DNA of 32,985 bases. Origin: Deltaproteobacteria bacterium (GTDB lineage: Bacteria; Myxococcota_A; UBA9160; JAFDDA01). The stretch spans positions 1 to 32,985 of the forward strand of contig JAFDDA010000038.1 of assembly GCA_019311105.1 (NCBI GenBank), in the 5' to 3' direction. Under the pieces are notes generated by a model. That model ran no database searches and was not told the DNA's origin. It saw nothing but the letters and a program-made list of their open reading frames with translations. Shown piece by piece: positions 8,454-16,877 of the stretch. Numbering within the stretch: position 1 is the stretch's first letter; each line of letters starts with the position of its first letter. The position numbers and the translations under genes are program-made.

Positions 8454-8617
8454 TCGTCTGTGAGTCGACGCACCGTTTTGCCAACCCCTTGGAGCCCTTC
8501 AACGGGAGGGGTGGCCCTTTCTCGGAGCCCGGAAGGGGTAGGAAGTTCGAACCGCCATCGAAGCCACGCCGGCTCGAGAGCGCGCACCTGGGTCGGCTCA
8601 CCGCTACTCTCCGGCCG

Positions 8618-9070
8618 ATGGGCCCCGTCGACTTCGTCCACGAGATCGAGATCTCGGTGCCCGCCGCCCGGGTTCACGCGTTCCTCTGCGATCTCGACCA
8701 CTACGCGCCGCTCCACCCCCTCATCGAATCGATCGAAGAGGTTCCGGCGAGCGATCCAGCGCCCGGTGCGCGCCACTACCGCGTCGTCGACCGGGTGCCC
8801 CTCGGGCCCTTCAAGATCCGCGCCGAATACCGGGCGGCCCTCGGTCCGGTATCGGACCACGAGATCCACGGACACGCCCGGCAGTGGCCCGGCATCCACG
8901 TCCACACGGTCTACCACCTGGAGGACATCGCCTCGGGGGTTCGCCTCGTCGAACGCGTCTCGGTCGAGGCCCCCCGAGTTCTGCGCCGCTTCGTCATCTC
9001 CCGAGCCCGCAGCTCCCACAAAGCAACCCTCGCCGGGATCAAGCGACTCCTCGAGAGCAGTCAGGAGTAG
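8618..9070 (+). CDS. SRPBCC-superfamily protein (polyketide cyclase/dehydrase-like)
   Basis: A 150-residue single-domain protein. The N-terminal IEISVPAARVHAFLCDLDHYAPLHPLI is the first beta strand and helix typical of START/SRPBCC proteins. It is followed by VDRVPLGPFKIRAEY, then a strand with HVHTVYHLEDIASGVRLVERVSVEAP, and a long C-terminal helix (FVISRARSSHKATLAGIKRLLE). Such proteins bind hydrophobic ligands in a helix-grip cavity. I start it at the ATG at 8618 because upstream frame-open sequence is arginine-rich and unlike protein. It diverges from the sulfatase-family gene across a 164-nt intergenic region. The ligand is unknown. Confidence 0.75.
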   Translation: MGPVDFVHEIEISVPAARVHAFLCDLDHYAPLHPLIESIEEVPASDPAPGARHYRVVDRVPLGPFKIRAEYRAALGPVSDHEIHGHARQWPGIHVHTVYHLEDIASGVRLVERVSVEAPRVLRRFVISRARSSHKATLAGIKRLLESSQE

Positions 9071-9185
9071 CGGTCCGCGCCACGCTGTCGCGCGGAGCGG
9101 GCAGCCGTATTCGCCGCACGCGGACTCGCAGTTCGATCGAGCTTCTCGCCTGAAACCTGGAAGCCGCATCGAAGACCTCGCCGCG

Positions 9186-9201
9186 CGCTCCGAGAGGAGC
9201 G
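9186..9201. terminator. Small GC hairpin between convergent genes
   Basis: CGCTCC (9186-9191) and GGAGCG (9196-9201) form a perfect 6-bp stem with a GAGA tetraloop. It lies between the 3' ends of the SRPBCC and MFS genes. No T-run follows, so it is only a weak terminator candidate. Confidence 0.3.
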
Positions 9202-9240
9202 ATGGCGTCATCCGCCAGGGCGACCCGCGTGCGAGATCGC

Positions 9241-10593
9241 TCAGCCCGTGCTTCGCGCGCGGCGATCCGCCAGCTTCGCCTGGATCTCCTCGTGCACCTC
9301 CCGTGTGATCGGGAAGCGCTGGAAGACGAGCAGCGCCACGAGGTTGAGCATCGCGGGCAGGATGCAATAGAGGAACTTCATCCCGTCGATCACGCTCTCG
9401 CTCTGGTCCTGGTTGGGCACGTAGCCGATGGCCTCGAGGCCCTGCATGCCGATGAAGACGGCCAGGCCGATCGCGGCCTTGTCCACGAACAGCCAGACGC
9501 CCATGAAGACGCCCTCGCGGCGCTGACCCGTCTCGAGCTCGTCGGAGTCGATGGCGTCCGCGGCGATGGCGGGGCCCAGGGTCATGGTGCAGCCGCCCGC
9601 AGCGCCGACCACGGCCCCGAGGATCACCCACAGGACCCACGTCCCCTCGTGATAGGTGTAGGACGTCGCGTAGGCGACCACGCCGACCATCATCCCGATC
9701 GTCCAGGTCCGGTTCTTCCCGTAGGCCTTCGAGAGTCGCAGCCAGATCGGGATCGAGAGCATGGAGCCCGCCAGGTAGGCGAGCATCACCGGCTGCATCG
9801 CCCACTCCACCTTGATCACGTACTTCGCGATGAAGAGCGAGAGCGGAGCGATGAAGCTCCCGCCCACGTGGCTTGCGAGATAGACGAGCAGCAAGACGCG
9901 GAAGGGGCGATTCGCGGCGGTCACGCGCAGGCCCGTCAAGAAGGAGAGCGGCGCGGCCGAGTCGACGGGCGTCGCTTCTCGCACTCGGGCGAAGGCGACG
10001 AGGATCAACACGACGCCGAGGCCACCCAGGCTCAGCGCCATGACCGGGTATCCGCTCGACTTTCCGCCCAGGGCCTCGGCGAACGCGAAGGGCGCCAGCA
10101 TCCCCGCCGCCGTGCCGACCACCGCGAGGACCTGCCGAACGCCAAAGAGCCGCGTGCGCTCGTCGTAGTCGGACGTGAGCTCCATGCCGAGGGCGACGTA
10201 AGGGATCGAGAGCACGGTCATGAAGCCGTAGAGCAGCAGGTAACACACGAGCAGGTGGCCGAAGGCGCCGACGCCGAAGGGTGACGCGCCCGGCGACCAG
10301 ATCAGGAAGAAGACGAGCCACAGGGGGAGGGCGGCCAGCAACATGTAGGGCCGACGACGCCCCCAGCGCGTGCGCGTCCGGTCCGAGAGATGTCCCATGA
10401 GCGGGTCGGTGATCGCGTCCGAGACACGGCCTGCGAGGAAGACCCAGCTGAGCAGGCCCGCCGTCACACCGAGCTCGTCGGTGTAGTAGTTCGGCAGATA
10501 CATGGCGACGCTGACCATGACGATGGCCATCGTCGAAGCGGGCAGTCCGTAGGCGATGACCTCGCTGGAAGAGAGGCGGCCTTCGGTCTTCAC
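9241..10593 (-). CDS. MFS transporter, GPH (glycoside-pentoside-hexuronide:cation symporter) family
   Basis: A 450-residue membrane protein with about twelve hydrophobic segments. GPH-type signatures are visible: WVFLAGRVSDAITDPLMGHLSDRTRTRWGRRRPYML (about 50-85), where the DP-G-SD-T-WGRRRPY pattern is diagnostic, and SIPYVALGMELTSDYDERTRLFGVR (about 129-153). The start is a GTG one nucleotide after the stop of the TorD-like chaperone gene, so it is the last gene of the Mo-enzyme operon. Relatives in lipid- and steroid-degrading bacteria are found beside catabolic genes. Uptake of the organic substrate of the enzyme, or export of its product, is a reasonable inference. The transported compound and coupling ion cannot be read from the sequence. 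Confidence 0.9.
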   Translation of the reverse strand: MKTEGRLSSSEVIAYGLPASTMAIVMVSVAMYLPNYYTDELGVTAGLLSWVFLAGRVSDAITDPLMGHLSDRTRTRWGRRRPYMLLAALPLWLVFFLIWSPGASPFGVGAFGHLLVCYLLLYGFMTVLSIPYVALGMELTSDYDERTRLFGVRQVLAVVGTAAGMLAPFAFAEALGGKSSGYPVMALSLGGLGVVLILVAFARVREATPVDSAAPLSFLTGLRVTAANRPFRVLLLVYLASHVGGSFIAPLSLFIAKYVIKVEWAMQPVMLAYLAGSMLSIPIWLRLSKAYGKNRTWTIGMMVGVVAYATSYTYHEGTWVLWVILGAVVGAAGGCTMTLGPAIAADAIDSDELETGQRREGVFMGVWLFVDKAAIGLAVFIGMQGLEAIGYVPNQDQSESVIDGMKFLYCILPAMLNLVALLVFQRFPITREVHEEIQAKLADRRARSTG

Positions 10594-10594
10594 G

Positions 10595-11098
10595 TCATGC
10601 GCCGGGTGGGGTCTCGCCGAGGGCGCGCAGGTCGGCCTCGAAGCGCGCCGCGAGGTCGCCCATGGCGCGGGCGTTCTCGCCGATCCCTTCGCGAGCTCGC
10701 TCGCACCAGGGCAGCATGTAGCGCGCGCAGAGTTCGGCGACGAGCACGTCGTCGTCGCGGTCGATGGCCGCCGCCAAGGCTTCGCAGCCCGGCGCGAGAT
10801 GATCGGGCGGGAGCGTCGCCTCCTGCCAGCGCAGCCCGAGGAAGTGGAGCACCCGCATCCATTCTTCCCGCGCGTGGCCGCCTTCGAGACCGAGGGCCGC
10901 GTGGAGCAGCAGCGGCACGTCGGGCAGAGGCGAGCCGACGTGGAAGGTCGCCCAGTATTCCGGCTCGACCTCGGCGAAGGTTCCGGGGAGCCCGAGGGCC
11001 TCCCATGCCTCGGCGCGAAGTTCGCGCGGTGCCAGGGGGCTCCAGATGCGCGCCCAACCTACGAACGGCAATGCCGCTGCGCGCGCCGCTTCGCTCAC
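10595..11098 (-). CDS. TorD/DmsD-type molybdoenzyme maturation chaperone (delta subunit)
   Basis: A 167-residue helical cytoplasmic protein. The core reads WEALGLPGTFAEVEPEYWATFHVGSPLPDVPLLLHAALGLEG, then HFLGLRW, HLAPGCEALAAAI and ARYMLPWC, the layout of chaperones that bind the Tat signal and apo-form of type II DMSO-reductase-family alpha subunits (EbdD/DdhD/SerD role). I place the start at the GTG at 11098, which overlaps the gamma-subunit stop (GTGA). Upstream frame-open sequence is the arginine-rich shadow of the gamma gene. Its place directly after gamma supports the assignment. Confidence 0.8.
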   Translation of the reverse strand: MSEAARAAALPFVGWARIWSPLAPRELRAEAWEALGLPGTFAEVEPEYWATFHVGSPLPDVPLLLHAALGLEGGHAREEWMRVLHFLGLRWQEATLPPDHLAPGCEALAAAIDRDDDVLVAELCARYMLPWCERAREGIGENARAMGDLAARFEADLRALGETPPGA

Positions 11099-11643
11099 GT
11101 CCCGATCTCGATCCAACCGGGCGACACGGACTTGAGGCCGCCGCGGCCGCCTTCGGCGCCCTGCCAGATGGCAAAGGCGAGTCGGCGGCGGGCGTCGAGG
11201 ACACTCCAACCCGGAAGTTCGAAGTCGAGGCTCCAGCGGCCAGCCTTCCACTCCGCTTTGGCGCCCCATCCCTCGGGTGCGTCGCCGCGCTCGACGGTGC
11301 CGAGGCCCTCGGCGCGAACGCCGATGAGACCCGTGCGATCGGCGCGCCAGAGCGCGCCTTCCAGGGCTTTGCCGGGTGCGCCCATCGTCATCATGGGTGC
11401 GTCGGCGACGGTCGGCGCCAGCACGGCGGCCGCGTCGATGAAGCGATCCACGTCGTCGCCCAACTCGCGGTGCGGCTCGGCACACGCCCAGCGCAGCCGG
11501 ATCTGCCAGACGTCTCCGCTCTTCGCGGCTTCGAACTCGGCCACGGGCGTCTTCGGCGCAGTCCGCTCGGCATAAGCCTTCGGGACGTAGCCTCCGGGGG
11601 AGAGGCCGACCGGGGCGGCAATCATCGAGATCTTGCTCCGCAC
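11095..11643 (-). CDS. Heme-b-binding gamma subunit of a type II DMSO-reductase-family dehydrogenase
   Basis: A 182-residue protein of the ethylbenzene-dehydrogenase-related gamma family (EbdC/DdhC/SerC-like), which holds one heme b and passes electrons onward from the Fe-S subunit. Typical stretches are VWQIRLRWACAEPHR, DVDRFIDAAAVLAPTVADAPMMTMGAPGK (64-92), GWSVLDARRRLAFAIWQG and the C-terminal SPGWIEI. Met87 is the likely heme ligand. The Lys that is the second ligand in EbdC seems to be Arg100 in this by-eye alignment, which needs a structural check. The GTG start overlaps the beta-subunit TAG by one base, showing tight coupling. No cleavable signal peptide is evident, so it may ride on the Tat-exported complex. 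Confidence 0.85.
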   Translation of the reverse strand: MRSKISMIAAPVGLSPGGYVPKAYAERTAPKTPVAEFEAAKSGDVWQIRLRWACAEPHRELGDDVDRFIDAAAVLAPTVADAPMMTMGAPGKALEGALWRADRTGLIGVRAEGLGTVERGDAPEGWGAKAEWKAGRWSLDFELPGWSVLDARRRLAFAIWQGAEGGRGGLKSVSPGWIEIGT

Positions 11644-12671
11644 TACAGCACCTCTCGCTCGCGCGGACCGAGCGCGAAGTTCTGGTTCCAGTCGTAGGCG
11701 ATCAGCAGATCCATCAGCTCGCTCGGTTCGCCCTGCCGCCGCTTCTCGCGCTCACTCTCGAGGGTTGCGAGCACCTCGTGCACGCGCTTGCCGAAGAGGC
11801 CGACCAGATACTCAGTCGGGATGCGCGGCTCGCCGGTCGGGCGGCCCTTCTCGTCGAGCTTGGGCGGGCTCATCGGAGGCACGTAGAAGACGTTCGGCCC
11901 GAGCTCGAACTCCGGGTGTAGCGGCAGCGCCACCTTGTACCGGTTCACGAGCTTCCAGATCGGCCCCGCTTCGTCGTCGAGGTAGCCGACGAAGCGCAGG
12001 CGCCCCGGGCACTGCCGGGCGCAGGCCGGCGCCACGCCCTCTTCGATGCGAGGAAGGCAGAAGATGCACTTCCCCGAGACCTGCCGCTTCGGATCGAAGT
12101 AGACCTTCTTGTACGGGCACGCCTCGACGCAGAAGCGATACCCGTGGCAGCGATCCTGATCCACGAGCACGATCCCGTCTTCGTCGCGCTTTTCGATCGC
12201 GCTGCGCGGGCACGCATCGAGGCAGGCCGGGTGCGTGCAATGGTTGCAGAGCCGCGGCAGGTAGAAGTAGTGGTTCTCCTGGGGGTAGTCGCCGGCGCCG
12301 CGATCCTCGTCCCAGTTCGCTCCCCAGCGCGGCGCCCCGTCGGGGCGGAGCCAAGGCTTTTCTTTCCCTTCTCCGGATCGCTTGCGCACCGCCTCGTGGT
12401 TGAAGTTCCACGCGCGACCGTACTCGTCGTCGAGGTTCGGGACGCGGCCGGCCTTCACCTCGCCTTCGGGGGTGCGGCCACCGCTCTCGACCCAGTCCTT
12501 CGGATAGCCCTTGCCGGGAAGCGTCTCGACGTTGTTCCAGTAGGCGTAGCCCGTGCCCGTGTCGGTGTTCCAGAGCTTCTTGCACGCGATGGTGCAGGTC
12601 TGGCATCCGATGCACTTGTTCAGGTCGAGCACCATGGCGATCTGTCGCGTCGTCGGGTTCTGGCTCGCCAT
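11643..12671 (-). CDS. Four-cluster Fe-S beta subunit of a type II DMSO-reductase-family dehydrogenase
   Basis: A 342-residue ferredoxin-like electron-transfer subunit. Four cysteine groups are visible: C20-x2-C-x2-C-x3-C30; C142-x2-C-x4-C-x3-C154; C175-x2-Y178-x2-C-x3-C185; and C202-x2-C-x11-C-x3-C221. Tyr178 replaces the second Cys of the third group, as Trp does in nitrate reductase NarH, so this cluster is expected to be [3Fe-4S]. The family members are NarH, EbdB, DdhB, SerB and the steroid C25 dehydrogenase beta subunit. The gene starts 3 nt after the alpha-subunit stop, with the Shine-Dalgarno inside the end of alpha. It carries electrons from the Mo site to heme b. Confidence 0.95.
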   Translation of the reverse strand: MASQNPTTRQIAMVLDLNKCIGCQTCTIACKKLWNTDTGTGYAYWNNVETLPGKGYPKDWVESGGRTPEGEVKAGRVPNLDDEYGRAWNFNHEAVRKRSGEGKEKPWLRPDGAPRWGANWDEDRGAGDYPQENHYFYLPRLCNHCTHPACLDACPRSAIEKRDEDGIVLVDQDRCHGYRFCVEACPYKKVYFDPKRQVSGKCIFCLPRIEEGVAPACARQCPGRLRFVGYLDDEAGPIWKLVNRYKVALPLHPEFELGPNVFYVPPMSPPKLDEKGRPTGEPRIPTEYLVGLFGKRVHEVLATLESEREKRRQGEPSELMDLLIAYDWNQNFALGPREREVL

Positions 12672-12674
12672 CGC

Positions 12675-15662
12675 CTAGGCCTCCTGCCCTGCGCCGGTGC
12701 TGGCGCGGATCGCGTCGTCGGCATCGGGGTCTCGCGGCCGGATCGATACACGCGTGTCCTGCACCTGGGTGCCAGGCTCCCAGACGCCGAAGCGCCAGCG
12801 CAGCTGACCCTCCTTGCCGGCGAAGTGGAGCGGGTTCATCAAGCCCGGCGTCACGAACTTGTAGCTCTCGTGGTTCGGGAACTGGTGCGGCTCCCAGGCG
12901 TGGAAGTAGTAGGCGACGCCCGGCCGGACCATCGTCGAGTACTTGACCCGCATGAAGACCTGCCCGATACGGTTCTCGACCTCGGCCCAGTCGCCGTCGG
13001 CCACACCGACGCGCTCGGCGTCGCGCGGGTTCAGGTAGAGGGCCGGCTCGCCGCGCTGCAGGCGCAACATCATCGGATCGTCGCGCCAGATGCTGTGGAT
13101 GCTCCAGCGCGCGTGGCAGGAGATCAGCTGGAACGGAAGGTCGCCCCCCACCTTCGGGCTCTCGATGTGCGTGGGCAGCGCCTCGCCCGCCTCGAGGAAC
13201 CAGGGGTGATCGATGTAGAACTGCTGCCGCCCCGTGCGCGTGGGCCACGGCCACTTCTTTTCGGTGAAGTGAGTGAGACCGCGCAGCACGCCCTCGCCCT
13301 TCCAGTCTTCGTTGAACATCTGGGGCTGGCCGCTCGGCCCGCCGGCCCCCTTGAACTTCTCGACACCGGTCTTCTCGAGCGATTCGACGGTCATCCCCTT
13401 CGTCGTACTGGCGGCGTCGAGGATGTATTGGGTGACCTCGCGCGTATCCTCGGGGCCGAACTTGCCGTGGAACGAGAAGCGGTCGCCGATGGTCGAGAGA
13501 TCGATCGGGAACTTTCCGCAGCCGTCGAGCACCGGCGTGCCGCGCTCCCGGGCGACGCGCTGAACCTCCTGGGCGAGCCGCCAGAAGATCTCCCACTCGT
13601 CCTTCGAGTCGCCGACGGGCGGGACCGCCGCGTCGCAGTAGTGGAGATAGGGGATGTAGGCGACGGCGTACTTGATGCCGCGCTTCTCGTAGTAGCCCGC
13701 CGCGGGCAGCAGGTAGTCGGCGTGCATGCCGGTGAAGGTGAACTTCGGGTTGACGTCCACGACCAGGTCGAGCCCGGGCCAGAGGTGCTCGAGCGAACGC
13801 TGGGGCAGGTTCGAGCGCCGCAGGACGTTGTTGCCGCCGGTCACCCAGGCCCTCGCGGCCTTCGTCGGGAAGCGGGGCATCCAGCCCTTCTCGCGCGCCT
13901 CGCGGTCGTACTCCGTGAGCGGGCGCGGGTAGAGCCCCGCCTGCTCGCGGTCGAGGTCTTCCGCGATGCCCTGGTAGCCGAGGTTCAGACTCGCCGCGTT
14001 GGTGAGGCAGGCCAACTCCTCGCCCATCTCGCCCGCAAACTCCCACATCATCCGCTGGGCGCTGATCCGCCCGCGGACGCGCTCCACCGCGAGGTCGAAG
14101 AGCCGGCCGAGGTCGATGTTCATGAAGAGTTCGAGGCGGCCGCGCAGCCCGGTGCGGTCGCCGATGCCGAGGGAGCCGGTCTCGATCCATCCGGTCGAGT
14201 GATAGCCGGAGCCCTTGCGTCCGACCGCACCCTTCAAAGACAGGCAAAGGATCTTCGCCCGGTTCATCTGATCCGAGTGGAAGAAGCGGTTCGAGCCCCA
14301 GCTCGAGAGCACCATGGGGCGCTTGGCCCGGGCGAAGCCTTCGGCGAACTGCTCGATCTGCTCGACGGCGAGGCCGGTCACCTTCGCGGTCTCCTCGAAG
14401 GTCCAGGGCTCCAGATGCTCGCGAAGTAGCGAACCGACGGGGACGACGGCGGTCTCGGAGCCATCGTGCAGGGTCACGGTGAAGCGCCCTTCGATCGGCG
14501 GCTCGAGGCCCCCCAGGTCGAGGCGCGGCTGTTCGACGTTGCCCGTCGCCCCGGGGGCTGGCACCGGCGCGCCCGCCGCGGGGTCCCAGACGTAGACCAG
14601 GGCCTTCTCCCCGCCCTCGCGAAGGTCGGCCTCGTTCAGGAAGCGGCCCGTGTCGAGGCGCACCAGGATCGGCAGGTCGGTCTGCTCGCGGACGTAGTCG
14701 AGATCGATGCGTCCGGTCTCCCAGATGTGCCGCGCCGTGGCGAGGGCGAGGGCGGCGTCGGTGCCCGGCCGGATCGGAACCCACTGGTCGGCATGGACCG
14801 CCGTCGCGCTGTACTGCGGGTCGACCACGACCAGCTCGGAGCCGTTGTACTTCGCTTCGAACAGGAAGTGCGCGTCGGCGATCTGGGTGACCGCCGGGTT
14901 CATCATCCAGACGACGAGGTAGTCCGAGAGGAACCACTCGTCGGAGCCGCCACCCACGTGGGGAAGGCCGAAGGTCAGGGTGGCGCCGAGGTTCAGATCG
15001 CCGATCTCGGCCCAGTCATCCGAGAGGGTCGCCCCTGCGAGGCCGAAGAAGCGAACCCGGCCCGCCGTCGTCGGGCCTTGGTCGAAGTGCGGCCCGAGGT
15101 CGTGGATGATGCTGTCGGTGCCGTCCTTCTCGGCGATCGTCACGAGCTTCTCGGCGATCTCCGCGAGGGCGTCGTCCCAGGAGATCTGCTCCCACCCGCC
15201 GCCACCGCGCGGGCCGACCCGCTTGAGCGGAACCGAGAGCCGGCCCGGGCCGTACATGACCTCGGTGTAACAGGCGCCCTTCTGGCAGCCGCGCGGGTTG
15301 AAGTCGGGCACTCCCGGCTCCGACGCCTCGTAGTTCGCGGTCTGCTCCTCGCGGACGACGATGCCGTCCTTCACGTAGAGGTCGAAGTTGCAGGCGCTGC
15401 GGCAGTTCAGCCAGCCGTGGGTGCCCTTGGCGACGTGGTCCCAGCTCCAGCGCTGGCGATAGAGGTCTTGCCAGTTGCCGAGCTTCGCCGGGTTGCGCGC
15501 GCCGGTCGCCGCAGAGGCGACCGCTTCTTCGCGGAAGTGGAAGAGCGGAAGGCTCCCGGCCGCTGTAGCCGCCGCGGCGAGCCCCGAGAGCTTGAGGAAA
15601 CGACGTCGGTCGAGGTGCCAGTGAGCCGATCTTCCATCAGCCGAGCTACCCGGGGACGCCAT
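12675..15662 (-). CDS. Molybdopterin (bis-MGD) alpha subunit, type II DMSO reductase family (ethylbenzene / steroid C25 dehydrogenase-like)
   Basis: A 995-residue catalytic subunit. A Tat signal (DRRRFLKLSG, 18-27, then an Ala-rich hydrophobic stretch) indicates export as a folded protein. The FS0 cluster ligands are His82, Cys87, Cys91 and Cys126; the Cys-x3-Cys-x34-Cys spacing equals NarG, while His is four residues rather than three before the first Cys. Asp222 in GDLNLGA lies where the Mo-coordinating Asp of NarG/EbdA lies. Downstream blocks (VVWMMNPAVTQIADAHF, LVVVDPQYSATAVHADQWVPIRPGTDAALA) fit the bis-MGD fold. Close relatives hydroxylate hydrocarbons or steroid side chains with water, or act on dimethylsulfide, chlorate or selenate; the substrate is not readable. 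The ATG has a strong GGAGGAGG site and overlaps the TetR gene end. Confidence 0.93.
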   Translation of the reverse strand: MASPGSSADGRSAHWHLDRRRFLKLSGLAAAATAAGSLPLFHFREEAVASAATGARNPAKLGNWQDLYRQRWSWDHVAKGTHGWLNCRSACNFDLYVKDGIVVREEQTANYEASEPGVPDFNPRGCQKGACYTEVMYGPGRLSVPLKRVGPRGGGGWEQISWDDALAEIAEKLVTIAEKDGTDSIIHDLGPHFDQGPTTAGRVRFFGLAGATLSDDWAEIGDLNLGATLTFGLPHVGGGSDEWFLSDYLVVWMMNPAVTQIADAHFLFEAKYNGSELVVVDPQYSATAVHADQWVPIRPGTDAALALATARHIWETGRIDLDYVREQTDLPILVRLDTGRFLNEADLREGGEKALVYVWDPAAGAPVPAPGATGNVEQPRLDLGGLEPPIEGRFTVTLHDGSETAVVPVGSLLREHLEPWTFEETAKVTGLAVEQIEQFAEGFARAKRPMVLSSWGSNRFFHSDQMNRAKILCLSLKGAVGRKGSGYHSTGWIETGSLGIGDRTGLRGRLELFMNIDLGRLFDLAVERVRGRISAQRMMWEFAGEMGEELACLTNAASLNLGYQGIAEDLDREQAGLYPRPLTEYDREAREKGWMPRFPTKAARAWVTGGNNVLRRSNLPQRSLEHLWPGLDLVVDVNPKFTFTGMHADYLLPAAGYYEKRGIKYAVAYIPYLHYCDAAVPPVGDSKDEWEIFWRLAQEVQRVARERGTPVLDGCGKFPIDLSTIGDRFSFHGKFGPEDTREVTQYILDAASTTKGMTVESLEKTGVEKFKGAGGPSGQPQMFNEDWKGEGVLRGLTHFTEKKWPWPTRTGRQQFYIDHPWFLEAGEALPTHIESPKVGGDLPFQLISCHARWSIHSIWRDDPMMLRLQRGEPALYLNPRDAERVGVADGDWAEVENRIGQVFMRVKYSTMVRPGVAYYFHAWEPHQFPNHESYKFVTPGLMNPLHFAGKEGQLRWRFGVWEPGTQVQDTRVSIRPRDPDADDAIRASTGAGQEA

Positions 15663-16398
15663 GGTTCCTCCTCCCGTTCCGGTTCGAAGCGGCCTTCACT
15701 CCTGCACACTCTTCTCGCTCACGCGGGGGTCTCCCGACGTGGGGCGGCGGGATCTGCATGTAGGCGCAGGCCGAGGCGATGGCTTCTCGAACGAAGTCCA
15801 CATCGCCGACGCGTTCGAGCCGCGACCCGAGGGCGATGCCTTCGAGCCGCAGAATCAGCAGCGAGCGGAGCTGTTCGAGGGCGAAGTCGATGGCGAGCTC
15901 GGGGTCGGCGTGGCCGACCTCGTCGCGGCGCGCGCGCAAGAGATCCGCGAGGCGTTGGCTCAGCTCGAGTTGGAGTTCGAGCAGCTGCGTGGCGGCGGCG
16001 GGGCTGCGAAGCGCGAGCCCCAGCTGCGCGCGCGCGAGGCCCGAATGCTCGCGCCCAACATCGAGGGAGAACTCGACGTACGCCTCGAGGATCTCGGAGA
16101 TGGAGGCGCCGTCCCACCGCGCCGGGTCGACGGCTGCGTCCATGGTCTCGCGGAACTCGTGGGCGAGGCGCGCGAGCAGCGCCTGGACGAGGGCGCCCTT
16201 GTCGCGGAAGTGGTGATAGAAGGCGCCCACCGAACACCCGGCCCGGGCGGCCACGTCGCCCACCGTCGCGTCGTCGATGCCCTTCTCGGAGATCAGCGCC
16301 TCGGCCGCGTCGAGCAGCAGGCCGAGGGTCCTCCGGCTTCGCGGCTGGCGCGCCTCCCGGACCCAGGAGAGATCGGCGATCCACGGGCTCTTGCTCAA
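15646..16398 (-). CDS. TetR/AcrR-family transcriptional regulator, first gene of the Mo-enzyme operon
   Basis: A 250-residue protein. The HTH lies at about residues 25-70: LLLDAAEALISEKGIDDATV, then DVAARAGCSVGAFYHHFRDKGAL, which is a canonical TetR recognition helix. The C-terminal domain is a helical ligand pocket of unknown ligand. The start is a TTG with an AAGGGGGA Shine-Dalgarno; an upstream ATG is out of frame. Its 3' end overlaps the start of the alpha subunit by 17 nt, so regulator and enzyme are transcribed together. A 16-bp palindrome 56 nt upstream is a likely autoregulatory operator. It probably derepresses the operon when substrate or a derived CoA ester is present. Confidence 0.9.
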   Translation of the reverse strand: MSKSPWIADLSWVREARQPRSRRTLGLLLDAAEALISEKGIDDATVGDVAARAGCSVGAFYHHFRDKGALVQALLARLAHEFRETMDAAVDPARWDGASISEILEAYVEFSLDVGREHSGLARAQLGLALRSPAAATQLLELQLELSQRLADLLRARRDEVGHADPELAIDFALEQLRSLLILRLEGIALGSRLERVGDVDFVREAIASACAYMQIPPPHVGRPPREREECAGVKAASNRNGRRNHGVPG

Positions 16399-16877
16399 CG
16401 GGGCATCCCCCTTGTCCCCATCAAGTCACTGATATCAATGGAGAATTAATCCGAAGCCGAATTCGGTTTACGAATGATTGACCGAGGAGGACCTGTCGTC
16501 AAGAGGAAAGGGCCGGGGCGACCTGGCTGGAAGCGTGGCGCCGCCGCTCCCGTCGTCGTGCCAGAGAACACCGAAGTCGTTGTCGTCGAGCGCGCCGTCG
16601 TGGCGGAAGAGGAAGCTCAGCAGCCAAGCGGTTCAAGCTGCGTTTTCGCTCGAGGACCGGGTATTGGCGGCATGGCAAGTCCCTGCGAGGAGCCTGCGGC
16701 GGGACGGTTTCAAGCTGCGCTGCACACTCGGTGGTCAGCGGGCTGGATCGCCATGGCGTGATCGACTGCCTCAACTACGGGTATCGGGCGGTCTAACATG
16801 GGGTACGGACGGAAGCAGAGGTCGTGTCGGCACGCGGCACAGGATCCGGTTCCGCCCCACCCAGTGAGGAGGCCGCG
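16399..16877. other. Intergenic region with AT-rich promoter/operator, then gene-poor sequence
   Basis: The left end (about 16430-16475) is distinctly AT-rich in a GC-rich window and contains the operator-like palindrome, so it should be the promoter of the TetR-Mo-enzyme operon. From about 16500 to 16800 no frame looks like a functional gene. The minus strand at about 16540-16630 reads SFLFRHDGALDDNDFGVLW, which resembles a fragment of a once-coding sequence. A plus-strand Shine-Dalgarno (GAGGAGG) at about 16866 serves the crotonase gene. Confidence 0.5.
16454..16469. promoter_or_regulatory. Palindromic operator candidate for the Mo-enzyme operon
   Basis: AAGCCGAATTCGGTTT is an inverted repeat of form AAnCCGAATTCGGnTT (perfect core CCGAATTCGG, 16457-16466). 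It lies in an AT-rich stretch upstream of the TetR start at 16398. Size, symmetry and position fit a TetR-dimer site controlling the regulator and the enzyme genes behind it. Binding is inferred. Confidence 0.55.

Noticed and set aside
8540-8570. A GTTCGAACC string resembling a tRNA T-loop
   Set aside because: The flanking bases do not form a T-stem on either strand and no cloverleaf can be drawn around it.
11812-14937. A 1041-codon minus-strand frame
   Set aside because: It is an out-of-frame, Arg/Pro-rich shadow of the alpha and beta subunit genes on the same strand.
16474-16761. A plus-strand 95-codon frame after the operator palindrome
   Set aside because: Composition is shadow-like and no motif is present; the minus strand there looks at most like a decayed fragment.
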